From positions 62,001-126,000 of the forward strand of contig JADLHG010000067.1 in the NCBI GenBank assembly GCA_020848905.1: DNA of 64,000 bases, read 5' to 3'. Under the pieces are notes generated by a model. The model worked only from the letters and a program-made list of their open reading frames with translations. It was not told the DNA's origin and searched no databases. Each line of letters opens with the position of its first letter. Position 1 is the stretch's first letter. Origin of the DNA: Deltaproteobacteria bacterium (GTDB lineage: Bacteria; Myxococcota_A; Polyangia; GCA-2747355; JADLHG01). This document shows, piece by piece, positions 1 through 8,812 of the stretch. A program made the translations under genes and the position numbers.

Positions 1-1196
1 TCGAGCCCTTGCCGCACCTGCCCTCCGCGGCCTGCGGGTTTCTGGTCCGCACCGGGTCGCGCGACGAGGTGGCGGGCGAAGAGGGACTGAGTCACTTCCT
101 CGAGCACATGTGCTTCAAGGGGACGCGCACCCGCAGCGCGGTCGAGATCAACCAGGCCTTCGACCGGCTCGGCAGCCAGTACAACGCCTACACGAGCGCC
201 GAACGCACCATCTATTACGGCTGGGTGCCGGCGGAGAACCTTCGCGCGCAGGCGGCGCTCCTGGCCGAGATGATGCGCAGCACGATGACGGCCGAGGACT
301 TTGCCACCGAGAAGGAGGTGATCCTCGAGGAGATCGCGCAGTACCGCGACAGCCTGATGAGCAGCCTCTACGAGAAGGCGATGGCGCAGCTCTTCGCCGG
401 CTCGCCGCTCGCGCACAGCGTGCTCGGCTACCCGGAGACCATCGCTCCGCTGCCGCGCGAGCGCATGCTGGCCTATCACGCGCGGCGCTACGGGGCCGAG
501 AACCTCGTCTTCGTGGCCGCGGGCCAGTTCGATCCCGAGCCGCTCATCGCGCACGTCGAGGCGCTCACGGCGGACTGGGGGCGCGGCGAAGGGGGGCGCA
601 ACCAGCCGCGCCCGACGCCCAGACCCGGGCGGCTCGTCGAGGAGACGACGCGCTTCACCCAGCAAGGGATGACGCTCAGCGTGCCGGGGCCGGCGGGGCG
701 GGGGGGCGACCTGCGGCCGGGGATGCTCTCGCGCATCCTGTCGGGGGACAACAGCCGCATCTACTGGGAGATCCAGCAGCGCGGGCTCTGCCCGAGCGCG
801 GGCATCTATTACCAGCCCTTCTCGGACGCCGGGCTCTTCGTGCTCTACGGGCTGGGGGATCCGGAGCGGATGCCGGCGGTGCTCGACGCGCTCCGCGAGC
901 AGGCGCGGCGCATGACCGTCGACGGACCGACGGACGACGAGCTGCAGCGGGTGAAGAACAACGTGCGCACCTCGCTCGCCACGGACGGCGATTCGCCGAT
1001 GAGCCGGCTCCTGCAGCTCGTCGAGGATCTCGAGACGCTCGGCACCCCGAAGACCCTCGAGGAGCACCTCGGCCGCGTGGAGGCGATCACGGTGGAGTCG
1101 ATCCGCGAGCTCCTCGCCGAGTACCCCCTCACCGCCGAGGGCTTTCTGGCCACGATGGGGCCCCCGGCCGCCGGGGCGGAGACGCCTCCGGCGTAG
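1..1196 (+). CDS. M16 family zinc peptidase, 5' truncated
   Basis: Insulinase/pitrilysin-type (M16) metallopeptidase. The frame is already open at base 3, and the usual N-terminal strand of the fold is missing, so the true start lies before the window. Counting from the TTG at base 9, the inverted zinc motif HFLEH has His29, Glu32 and His33, followed by FKGT; Glu108 in the EEI stretch is the expected third ligand. The rest covers the catalytic domain and the inactive C-terminal M16 domain, about the size of mitochondrial-processing-peptidase-like bacterial M16B proteins (400-450 aa). The substrate cannot be told; bacterial homologues degrade or process peptides. The stop is 40 bp from the convergent ABC ATPase gene. 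Confidence 0.93.
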   Translation, partial: EPLPHLPSAACGFLVRTGSRDEVAGEEGLSHFLEHMCFKGTRTRSAVEINQAFDRLGSQYNAYTSAERTIYYGWVPAENLRAQAALLAEMMRSTMTAEDFATEKEVILEEIAQYRDSLMSSLYEKAMAQLFAGSPLAHSVLGYPETIAPLPRERMLAYHARRYGAENLVFVAAGQFDPEPLIAHVEALTADWGRGEGGRNQPRPTPRPGRLVEETTRFTQQGMTLSVPGPAGRGGDLRPGMLSRILSGDNSRIYWEIQQRGLCPSAGIYYQPFSDAGLFVLYGLGDPERMPAVLDALREQARRMTVDGPTDDELQRVKNNVRTSLATDGDSPMSRLLQLVEDLETLGTPKTLEEHLGRVEAITVESIRELLAEYPLTAEGFLATMGPPAAGAETPPA

Positions 1197-1236
1197 CGGA
1201 GAGGCGCGAGCGGAGACGCGCGGCCTCGGCCCTGCG

Positions 1237-1974
1237 TCAGAGCTCCCGGCACCCCGAGCGCATCCAGCGCTCCAGCAGCACGAAGAGCGGCGAGCTGACC
1301 CCCTGCGCGCGCAGCGCGACCAGCGGGGCGACCGCGTCGATGGGCGTGAGCGAGAAGCGCCCCTCGTGCATCAGCGCCAGGTGTGTGGCCCACTCCTCGA
1401 GGCGGTCGAGGATGTGCGTGGCGTAGACGATCGTGGCCCCGCGGAGCTCGCTCTCCTCGCGCAGCAGCGCGAGGAGCTCGGCCCGACCGAGGAGGTCCAG
1501 GTCGCGCGTGGCCTCGTCGAGGAGCAGCACCTCGCTCGGTCGGAGGAGCGCGAGCAGGAGCTGCACCCGCCGCCGCTGCCCGTCCGAGACGCGGTGCATG
1601 CGCCAGCCGCGGTTCACGTCGAGCAGGTGCAAGAGCCGCTCGCAGCGCAAGGGGTCGAGGGCCCGCACGCCGTCAAGGATCTCCTGCACGGTGATGTCCA
1701 CGTTCAGCGGGAAGGCCCCGCCGATCCAGGTCAGGTGCGCCGCGAGGCCGGTGTCGTGGAAGGCCGGCCGCCCGAGCACGCGGACGAGCGCCTGGGGGAC
1801 CATGTGCTTGCCGCCGAGGATGCGGAGCAGGGTGCTCTTGCCGGCCCCGTTCGGACCGACGAGCACGCAGCGCGCACCGCGCTCGAGCGAAAACGAGACG
1901 TCGCGCACGACGGGGACCGGGACGTCCGGGTAAGCGTAGCTGAGGCCGGAGACTTCGATCGCGGGGTCGGACAT
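1237..1974 (-). CDS. CAF16-type soluble ABC ATPase
   Basis: A 245-aa ABC ATPase with no membrane segment. Walker A is GPNGAGKST (40-48), the signature is VSDGQRRR (129-136) in place of LSGGQ, Walker B is LLLDEAT (about 150-156) and the H-loop His is at 187. The GGKHMV stretch after Walker A, the AFHDT motif and the VSDGQRRR signature are typical of the yeast CAF16 / plant ABCI19-21 subfamily rather than of transporters. In eukaryotes that family is linked to the CCR4-NOT complex; its bacterial role is not established. The ATG at 1974 was chosen because upstream sequence is not family-like. It lies 28 bp after a small gene on the same strand, probably one operon. No permease gene is adjacent. 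Confidence 0.88.
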   Translation of the reverse strand: MSDPAIEVSGLSYAYPDVPVPVVRDVSFSLERGARCVLVGPNGAGKSTLLRILGGKHMVPQALVRVLGRPAFHDTGLAAHLTWIGGAFPLNVDITVQEILDGVRALDPLRCERLLHLLDVNRGWRMHRVSDGQRRRVQLLLALLRPSEVLLLDEATRDLDLLGRAELLALLREESELRGATIVYATHILDRLEEWATHLALMHEGRFSLTPIDAVAPLVALRAQGVSSPLFVLLERWMRSGCREL

Positions 1975-2002
1975 CGGTGCGAGGCTCCCCTGGTTAGGGT
2001 CC

Positions 2003-2317
2003 TTAGCCGAGGTCTTGGCGGATGCGCACCAGCCGGATGCTGCCGGGCTGCGCGAGGAGCGTGTCCTCCCACTGCGCCTCCTCGGCGCGGTAGCGCACCC
2101 GGACACCCTTGACCTTGCCCGTCTGCAGCAAGCGCAGGGCCTCCTCGAGGTTCAGGCGCGCGGGCGCGTCGGCCTCGCTCAGCATCCCGCCCGGGCCGAG
2201 TCGGAGCGTGATGTCCAGGACTTCGGCACTGGCGCTCAGGTCGCGATAGAGCGCTTCGAGCGTTTCGTCGTCGAGATCGGCCGAGTACATCGGCGCGCGG
2301 GGAGGAGCTTCGGTCAT
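2003..2317 (-). CDS. small acidic protein upstream of CAF16-type ATPase
   Basis: A 104-aa soluble, acidic protein that I do not recognise. It begins at ATG 2317 and has no signal peptide or membrane segment. It looks like one compact domain: an acidic helical N-terminus (SADLDDETLEALYRDL), a strand predicted around ITLRLGPGG, and a basic VRVRYRAEEAQW strand near the C-terminus. It precedes the CAF16-type ATPase by 28 bp on the same strand, so a functional partnership with that ATPase is plausible but inferred from position only. The coding frame shows the strong GC3 bias expected of real genes here. Confidence 0.7.
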   Translation of the reverse strand: MTEAPPRAPMYSADLDDETLEALYRDLSASAEVLDITLRLGPGGMLSEADAPARLNLEEALRLLQTGKVKGVRVRYRAEEAQWEDTLLAQPGSIRLVRIRQDLG

Positions 2318-2579
2318 CGATGCCTGTCTGCCAAAGAGAATGGGTCACCCTCCCCGACCCGCTGCGGGTCACGCGGTGTAGCACCGTGCGAGAGGTAAGG
2401 CAGGTATCTTCGCACACCCTCGGCCGATGGCAAGCGCGCAGGGATCGAGAGAGAGCCGACCGTGACGGAGGGGTGAAAGGTCGTGGGCTCTCGCGCGTAT
2501 CAGGTGTAAGCGGCCAAGGGGCTCCGGAGCGGTCCGGCGGAGCGGCCCGGTCCTTCACAGCGCAGGCGAGGTGCCTCGG

Positions 2580-4238
2580 ATGGCGCGCATCCATCGATGG
2601 AGACGAGCGGGTGGCGCGGGCGTGCTGCTCGCGCTCGGAGTGGCCGGGGCGGGCCTTCCGCGACCGGCCAGCGCCGCGGCCGAGGCGCCGATCGTGCAGG
2701 TCGTGGTCTACGGCGACCGCGCGCAGGTCACGCGGAGCCAGGGCGTGAGCTGTGCCGCGGGGGTGGCGGAGTTCTCGGGGCTGCCCTCCACGGTCCAGCC
2801 CGAGAGCCTCGCCGCCGAGCTCTCGGGCAGCGGCGCGCTCCTCGGCCTGGCGCACGAGGAGGAGGCCTCGGGTCCGCGTTCCGAGGCCGAGTCGCTGCAG
2901 ACGGAGCTGCGGGCGCTCGATCAGCAGCTCGCCGCCTGCCGGGCCCAGGTCGCTTCCAGCCAGGCCGTGACCCGCAAGCTCGTCGCCTACCGCGAGCACC
3001 TGGCGCGGGTCTGGGCGCGCCAGGCCACCCTGGCCCGACCTCCGCTCGCGAGCTGGGACGCGGCGCTCGATCTCGTGAAGAGCCAGGCGCTCGCCGCCAG
3101 CCGGCGCCAGCGTGAGGCGGAACGGCGGGCGCGCGGGCTCGACCGCGCACGTGAGGCGCTCGCGCGGGACCTCGCCCGGCTCGAGGCGAGTCGTCGCCGC
3201 ACCACCTTGCGGGTCAAGGTCCACCTGCGCTGCACGGGGCGCGCGACGGTGCGGCTCTCGTATCTGGTGCCGAACGCGACCTTTCGCCTGGCCTACCAGG
3301 CGCGGGCGGACCTCGCGCGCGGCACGGTCACGCTCTCGACGCTCGCGCTCGTGCAGCAGGGGACCGGCGAGGTCTGGCGCGGCGCGGAGCTCTTCGTCTC
3401 GACGGCGAACCTCGGTCGCAGCAACCTGCCGCCGAAGCTCGGTCGGCTGCGGGTGTCGGTGACGGAGGCCGACGAGACGCGCAAGGTGCTGAGCCGTCGG
3501 ACGGAGCTCCGCGAGCACCTGCGCAGCAGCGTCGGCGATGGGGCGGAGGCGGCGAAGACCCTCGGGGGCGTGGGAGACAAGAAGCGCGGCGGCGACGGAG
3601 CACCCCGCGACGCCGAGCCGGCGCTCGCGCTCAAGCTGCGCGCCGCCGAGCGCGCGGAGGTTCCCCCCGACGGGCGCCAGGTGGCGGTGCTCCTCGACCG
3701 TCGGAGCCTCAAGGCCGAGCTCGGCCTCGAGAGCGTGCCCAAGCTCTACCCCTTCGTCTACCGGCGGCTAGAGCTCCACAACCCATTTCCGTTCCCCATG
3801 CTGGCCGGCACGGTGGAGCTCTATCGTGGGCGAGCCTACGTCGGGCGCACCGAGCTCCCCTTGCGCGCGCCGAAGGAGCCCTTCGCGCTCTCGCTCGGGG
3901 TGGAGAACGACGTGCAGGTCCGGCGCTACGTCAAGCGCGAGGCCCACGAGGGCCCGGGGACCTTCGGGGGAGAACAGAAGCTCGTGCACCACTACCGCAT
4001 CGAGGTCGGCAACTGGAGCCGGCGCGCGGTGCGGCTGCGCGTGCGCGAGAACCTCCCCGTGCCGCAGGTGAAGGAGCTCCGCGTCGCGCTCGACGGGCCG
4101 ACGACGCCGCCCTCTCGACGGAACGAGAAGGACGGCGTGCTCGACTGGGAGCTGAGCCTGCGGCCGCGCGAGAAGCGGGTCATCGACCTGGCCTACACCG
4201 TGACCTTGCCGCGCAGCTACGAGGTCACGGGGTATTGA
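2580..4238 (+). CDS. exported DUF4140/DUF4139 protein (MuiA-like), copy 1
   Basis: A 552-aa exported protein of the mucoidy-inhibitor-A-like family. A signal peptide (basic MARIHRWRR, hydrophobic core, cleavage near the ASAAA stretch) is followed by a DUF4140 domain that starts with the typical VVVYGDRAQVTR strand, a coiled coil (about residues 100-200) and a beta-rich DUF4139 domain to the C-terminus. ATG 2580 is preferred over GTG 2571 because a GCGAGG stretch lies 9 nt upstream. The family is widespread but its biochemical role is unknown; the name comes from a mucoidy phenotype. A second family member starts 23 bp downstream, so the two are probably co-transcribed. Confidence 0.9.
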   Translation: MARIHRWRRAGGAGVLLALGVAGAGLPRPASAAAEAPIVQVVVYGDRAQVTRSQGVSCAAGVAEFSGLPSTVQPESLAAELSGSGALLGLAHEEEASGPRSEAESLQTELRALDQQLAACRAQVASSQAVTRKLVAYREHLARVWARQATLARPPLASWDAALDLVKSQALAASRRQREAERRARGLDRAREALARDLARLEASRRRTTLRVKVHLRCTGRATVRLSYLVPNATFRLAYQARADLARGTVTLSTLALVQQGTGEVWRGAELFVSTANLGRSNLPPKLGRLRVSVTEADETRKVLSRRTELREHLRSSVGDGAEAAKTLGGVGDKKRGGDGAPRDAEPALALKLRAAERAEVPPDGRQVAVLLDRRSLKAELGLESVPKLYPFVYRRLELHNPFPFPMLAGTVELYRGRAYVGRTELPLRAPKEPFALSLGVENDVQVRRYVKREAHEGPGTFGGEQKLVHHYRIEVGNWSRRAVRLRVRENLPVPQVKELRVALDGPTTPPSRRNEKDGVLDWELSLRPREKRVIDLAYTVTLPRSYEVTGY

Positions 4239-4261
4239 CGGCCTTCGGGCGAGGAGAAGAG

Positions 4262-6220
4262 ATGATACGAGCCAGACGAGTCGTCGCCCCGGTCCTGGCG
4301 CCGGTCCTGGCCCTGGCGCTGAGCCTGACCTCGGCCGCGAACGGCGCTCCGGCCCCGAGCCCCGCGGCCGGATCGCGGGTCGATCGGGTGGTGGTCTACA
4401 GCGACCAGGCGCGCGTCGTGCGGCGCGTGGCGGTGAAGCTCGACGGGTCGGCGACGGAGGTGCTGCTCGCCGACCTGCCCGGGAACGTAGATCCCGACAG
4501 CGTCCGCGTCGCGGGGAGCACCATCGAGGTGGAGCGCGTGACGCTGAGTCGCAGCCGCGAGCGCTCGGTCGAACAGAAGCTGGCCAAGGAGCTCGCCGAG
4601 CGGGCGGAGAAGGCGCAGGACGCGCTCGAGCTGGTGCGGGACGAGGAGCAGGTATACGAGCTCGAGCGGACGGACCTCGACGGGCTAGGCCTCCATTCGC
4701 CGAAGAGGGGGCCGCGGGACCGGGTCCCCGACGCGCTCTTCGCCGGAGCCTTCGCGCAGGTGCTCCGCTGGATGGAGGGGCGGCTGGAGAAGCTCGAGCG
4801 GCGCCTCGTCGAGCTGCGCGCGCAGCGCAAGGGGTTCGAGGCCGAGCTCCACCGGCTGCGCGTGCAGGCGCGGGGGGCGAAGCTCGACGCGACGGACGAA
4901 CCGGTGGTGCGCGTGGCGGCCGCCCTCAAGGGGGCCGCGGGGCGGCACGAGCTCGAGGTGTCGTATCGCGTGGAAGCCACGAGCTGGGTGCCGTCGTACG
5001 ACCTGCGCTACGACGCGCGTCGCCGGGAGGTCGAGGCCACCTACTACGCGGTCGTGCGGCAGCGCTCGGGCGAAAGCTGGCCCGCGGCCCGCCTGCGCTT
5101 CTCCACGCTGGATCCCGAGGAGCGCCTCGCGGTGCCCGAGCTGCCGACGCTGCTCCTCGGGCACCACCGCCTCTTCGTCCCCACGCCGAGGCCGCGAAGC
5201 GAAGAGGTCGCGCCGCGCTGGAGCCCACCGGAGGCGGTCACCGAACCGGCCGCCGAGCACCGCGAGTGGCCCCGACGCGCGGTCGACGGCAAGCCCGACG
5301 CTGCCGCCCGCACCGACGACGATCGGCAGCGCGCGGCGCAGGCTCCGAGGCCGGCGCCCGCGCCTTCCCCCCCGTCGGCCCCGGGTGGCGCGTTCAGCGG
5401 CAAGGCCGAGGCCTCCGGCGAGGTCGAGGCGAGCTCGCGCCGCGCCCCGGCGCGCGAGAGCGTGGGGCTCCTGCGTGAAAGCGTGTTCGCCGGCCGCGCC
5501 TCCAGCACCGGCGCCTCCGCTCCGGCGCAGACGCTGCCCTGGGACGACACCGGCTACCGCCCTCGCGTCCTCGACCGGGACCTGCCCGCCGCCGCGGCGC
5601 GAGGCTACCGCTTCACGCTCTACGCCCCCGGGCAGCACAGCGTACCGGCCACCGGCGAGCCCCGGCGCGTGCCGCTCCTGACGCGTCGCTTCGCCGTCCG
5701 GCCGGTCTACCGCATCGCCGCCGCGCTCGCCCCGCGGGCCTACCTCACGGCCGAGGTCCCGAACCGCACCGGGCAGCCCATCCTGCGCGGCCACGCCCAC
5801 CTCTTCTCGGGCAGCCTCTTCTCGGGCCGCACCTGGCTCAACACCGCGCTCCCCGGCGAGTCGGTTTTCTTGCCCTTGGGGGTGGACGACCAGATCAAGA
5901 TCGTGCGGCGCGTCGAGCACCGCACCCTCACCAAGGGGCTGGTCTTCAAGGACGACGTCACGGAATACACGGTGGAGGTCGAGCTGGCCAACCACCGCGG
6001 CTACGGCGTGGAGGTGCTCGTCGAGGACCAGGTGCCGGTGAAGCTCGGCCGACGGGTGGAGGTCACCGATTTCGCGTCGCCATCCGGCTTCAGCGCCCCT
6101 GACGCGCGCGGTCACGTGCGCTACCGCGGCACGGTCCCGGCGGGGTCGGTGCGGACCTTGAGCTTTCGCTTCCGCCTGGTGCGCCCGCGGGACTGGCAGG
6201 TCCATCAAGTGGAGGACTGA
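4262..6220 (+). CDS. exported DUF4140/DUF4139 protein (MuiA-like), copy 2
   Basis: A 652-aa exported paralogue of the preceding gene. The signal peptide (MIRARRVVAPVL onwards, cleaved near ANGAPA) leads into a DUF4140 domain beginning VDRVVVYSDQARVVRR, a charged coiled coil (about 95-210) and a DUF4139 domain. The DUF4139 part is interrupted by a Pro/Ala/Arg-rich low-complexity linker (about residues 300-410) that copy 1 lacks. The start at ATG 4262 follows a good GAGGAGAAG ribosome site. The tandem, diverged copies suggest a two-subunit envelope assembly, which is inference; no catalytic motif is visible. Confidence 0.9.
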   Translation: MIRARRVVAPVLAPVLALALSLTSAANGAPAPSPAAGSRVDRVVVYSDQARVVRRVAVKLDGSATEVLLADLPGNVDPDSVRVAGSTIEVERVTLSRSRERSVEQKLAKELAERAEKAQDALELVRDEEQVYELERTDLDGLGLHSPKRGPRDRVPDALFAGAFAQVLRWMEGRLEKLERRLVELRAQRKGFEAELHRLRVQARGAKLDATDEPVVRVAAALKGAAGRHELEVSYRVEATSWVPSYDLRYDARRREVEATYYAVVRQRSGESWPAARLRFSTLDPEERLAVPELPTLLLGHHRLFVPTPRPRSEEVAPRWSPPEAVTEPAAEHREWPRRAVDGKPDAAARTDDDRQRAAQAPRPAPAPSPPSAPGGAFSGKAEASGEVEASSRRAPARESVGLLRESVFAGRASSTGASAPAQTLPWDDTGYRPRVLDRDLPAAAARGYRFTLYAPGQHSVPATGEPRRVPLLTRRFAVRPVYRIAAALAPRAYLTAEVPNRTGQPILRGHAHLFSGSLFSGRTWLNTALPGESVFLPLGVDDQIKIVRRVEHRTLTKGLVFKDDVTEYTVEVELANHRGYGVEVLVEDQVPVKLGRRVEVTDFASPSGFSAPDARGHVRYRGTVPAGSVRTLSFRFRLVRPRDWQVHQVED

Positions 6221-6368
6221 CCGCCGAACCGGCGCTCCGCGGGAAGCCTCGCCCCCCCTTTCCCCGTTGATCCCCCTGGTGACCCCGGTAAGACCTTGTG
6301 CTAGGAAAGGGCAGTCTTATCGGAGCCGCCCCGGCACTGGGGCGATGCAGCAACGGAGCAAGAGACGA

Positions 6369-7907
6369 ATGTGTAGCTTGAATCGGTTCGTGTGGGTGCT
6401 GGCTCTCGGGCTGGTGGCGTGTTCGTCCAATAGTTCTTCACCCGACGCACGCGGCGACGGCGGGGCGGTGAGCGAGGCGGGGGGCAAGCTGTGGCCCTGC
6501 GACAACCCGGGCAAGACCTGCAACGCGCACAGCTCGTGCGCCATCAACCCGGTCTGCGCCGAGGACTTCATCTGCCGGCCCTCCTCGTTCCAGGAGTGCG
6601 ACGACGGCCTCGAGTGCACGGACAACGTGTGCGAGGGGGCGGGCCTCTGCCGCTTCGCGCCCAAGGCGGGCTTCTGCTCGCTGCCGGTCAGAGATCAGAA
6701 AACGAAGAAGACCGCCAACAAGTGCTTCAAGGCCGAGGAGCGCAACCCGAACGACGCCTGCCAGGTCTGCGCGACGGAGGGGGACCGCACCAAGTGGGCC
6801 TCGGCCAACGGGGGCGCGTGCGATGACGGCAACCCGTGCACGAAGGACGACTACTGCCAGAACGGCCGCTGCACCGGGACGAGCTACCAGGACCAGTGTG
6901 CGGACAACCTGAGCTGCACCGAGGACGTCTGCGACGGCAAGGGCGGCTGCGGGGAGCACAAGCTCCGCCCGACCTCCTGCCTCATCAACGGCAAGTGCTA
7001 CTCCAAGGGCGAGACCGACGCCAACGGCTGCAACGTCTGCGACCCGTCGAAGACCCAGAGCGCCTGGACCTCGCTCGGGGACCACTGCGAGATCGGCAGC
7101 AAGTGCTACAAGCCGGGCGACGCGGACTCGACCGGCTGCGGCGTGTGCGATCCGGCGACGAAGATCGACGGGTGGACGGTCAAGAAGGACGCCTGCCTCA
7201 TCGGGGGCAAGTGCTACACGCCCAAGGAGCTGGACACCACCAAGTGCGGCGAGTGCGACCCGTCGAAGAGCAAGACCGACTGGACCTCTCTCGCCGACAA
7301 GTGCCTGATCGGCGCCACCTGCTACGACAACGGCAAGACCGACGACTCCGGCTGCCTGAGCTGCAACTACGCGGCGAACGCGAAGAGCTGGACGCTCCTC
7401 GCCGGGGCGCAGACGCAGCTCTACGACTTCGAGGGGGGCGCCGTGACCGGGTGGACCTTCGAGGGGTCGAGCACGGCGGTGAAGTGGCAGGCCTCGACGC
7501 GGCGGCCCGGCGCCGGGACGCATTCGCTCTACTACGGCGACCCGGCCAAGGGGAACTTCGACACGGGCTGGCTCGACTCGAACGACGGCAAGGCCGTGAG
7601 CCCGTCGGTGGCCATCTCCGCCGGCAAGAAGGCCGCCCTTCGGTTCATGCTCTACATGGATACCGAGTCGGGGGCCTACTCCGACGTGCTCGAGGTCTCC
7701 GTGGTGGACGGCAGCACGGCCACCAAGGTGTGGACCAAGACCTACAGCAACGTGAAGCTCAAGGCCTGGCAGGAGATCGTGGTGGACGTGACCAAGTACG
7801 CCGGCAAGTCGGTCAAGATCCAGTTCGTCTTCGACACGGTGACCTCCTACACGAACAGCGGCGAGGGCGTGTTCATCGACAACGTGCAGATCCACCACGG
7901 CTGCTGA
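6369..7907 (+). CDS. Cys-rich repeat lipoprotein with C-terminal jelly-roll-like domain
   Basis: A 512-aa predicted lipoprotein. MCSLNRFVWVLALGLVAC gives a lipobox (LVAC, Cys18), followed by a Ser/Asp-rich linker. Residues about 45-330 hold Cys-rich modules: an early part with CDDGLECTDNVC-type units and then four or five repeats of roughly 40 residues with the pattern CLIGGKCY...C..CDPSK...W. The last 160 residues (FEGGAVTGWTFEG to the end) look like a MAM or carbohydrate-binding-like beta-sandwich. ATG 6369 has GGAG 10 nt upstream; ATG 6345 is an alternative that would lengthen the n-region. Surface adhesion or binding is a guess. This layout is common in myxobacteria. Confidence 0.88.
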   Translation: MCSLNRFVWVLALGLVACSSNSSSPDARGDGGAVSEAGGKLWPCDNPGKTCNAHSSCAINPVCAEDFICRPSSFQECDDGLECTDNVCEGAGLCRFAPKAGFCSLPVRDQKTKKTANKCFKAEERNPNDACQVCATEGDRTKWASANGGACDDGNPCTKDDYCQNGRCTGTSYQDQCADNLSCTEDVCDGKGGCGEHKLRPTSCLINGKCYSKGETDANGCNVCDPSKTQSAWTSLGDHCEIGSKCYKPGDADSTGCGVCDPATKIDGWTVKKDACLIGGKCYTPKELDTTKCGECDPSKSKTDWTSLADKCLIGATCYDNGKTDDSGCLSCNYAANAKSWTLLAGAQTQLYDFEGGAVTGWTFEGSSTAVKWQASTRRPGAGTHSLYYGDPAKGNFDTGWLDSNDGKAVSPSVAISAGKKAALRFMLYMDTESGAYSDVLEVSVVDGSTATKVWTKTYSNVKLKAWQEIVVDVTKYAGKSVKIQFVFDTVTSYTNSGEGVFIDNVQIHHGC

Positions 7908-7931
7908 GCGCCGCGTCGCCGCCTCGTCCTC

Positions 7932-8810
7932 TCACCCGCAGGTTCCGTTCGCCGTATCCTTGCACGTCAGGCCGGGCTTGCAGCAGACCGGGAAGCTCCC
8001 GGCCCGGCACTGCTGCGAGGTAGGGCAGCAGCACCCCGCCGCGAAACACAGCCCGCCGGTGCAGCCCTTCATGTAGTTGGCGGAGGTGCATTCGCTGTCG
8101 GCGCTGCTGCACTGGACGGGGGCCACGCAGGTGGTGCCCGAGCAACTGCTCCCCGAGGCGCACTCGCAATCCCCCTTCTGGTCGCAGTTCTTTCTCCCGC
8201 CCACGCAGGTGGCGCACTTGCCGTCAGTGCCGCAATAGGCGGTCGTGCCGCCGCACGAGCCGGCGGTCGTCGTGCTGCAGGGGGGCGGTGGCTTCTGACA
8301 GGTCGTTCCCTGGCACAGGCCCGTCGTGCACTCGCAGCCGTCGTCCCACTTGCCGTTGCAGCTCTCGTAGCCGCTCTCGCAGGCGCAGCTACCGTTGCAG
8401 GTCGCGTGCGCCCCGCACGGTCGGTCGCAGCCGCCGCAGTGGCTGCGGTCGGTCTTGGTGTTCACGCAACGGGTGCCGCAGAGGGCGAGCGGGGCCTGGC
8501 AGGTTCCCTCGCCCCCCGCTCGTCCGTCGGGTGGCGGTGTCGAGCCTCTATCGGCTGTCGGCGCGCCGCGGTCGGCCTCGGTCCAGGGGAGCGCGCTATC
8601 GCGTCGTACGGGGGGAGGGGTCTGCCCCGGCTCCACGCAACGCCCGCGCTGCGGGTCGCAGACGGCATCGGGTCCGCACGGGTGGTCCGAATCGCACGGG
8701 CGGTCGAGCGAGCTCACGCGCGAGGTCATGGGGCAGGCGAGCGCGACGGACGCCGCGAGACAGAGCAGCGCCGTCCGACCGATTCCCGGCCCCCGGTAGC
8801 TCGCGCGCAT
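7932..8810 (-). CDS. Cys-rich lipoprotein
   Basis: A 292-aa predicted lipoprotein. The signal ends in a VALAC lipobox at residues 22-26. An early Cys motif (CDSDHPCGPDAVCDPQRGRC) and a Pro/Asp/Arg-rich linker precede a Cys-rich body that contains a CGTRCVNTKTDRSHCGGCDRPC unit, a motif repeated across many myxobacterial surface proteins. Its start lies 2 bp after the stop of the PilZ-DUF4388 gene on the same strand, so the pair is very probably co-transcribed. It converges with the other Cys-rich lipoprotein gene, 24 bp apart. Function unknown; a disulphide-stabilised surface protein is likely. Confidence 0.85.
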   Translation of the reverse strand: MRASYRGPGIGRTALLCLAASVALACPMTSRVSSLDRPCDSDHPCGPDAVCDPQRGRCVEPGQTPPPVRRDSALPWTEADRGAPTADRGSTPPPDGRAGGEGTCQAPLALCGTRCVNTKTDRSHCGGCDRPCGAHATCNGSCACESGYESCNGKWDDGCECTTGLCQGTTCQKPPPPCSTTTAGSCGGTTAYCGTDGKCATCVGGRKNCDQKGDCECASGSSCSGTTCVAPVQCSSADSECTSANYMKGCTGGLCFAAGCCCPTSQQCRAGSFPVCCKPGLTCKDTANGTCG

Positions 8811-8812
8811 GA

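Noticed and set aside
5605-5617. GAGGCTAC copy outside the sigma-54 set
   Set aside because: It is inside the DUF4139 coding sequence (Arg-Gly-Tyr codons) and not near a promoter-like site, so it is treated as coincidence.
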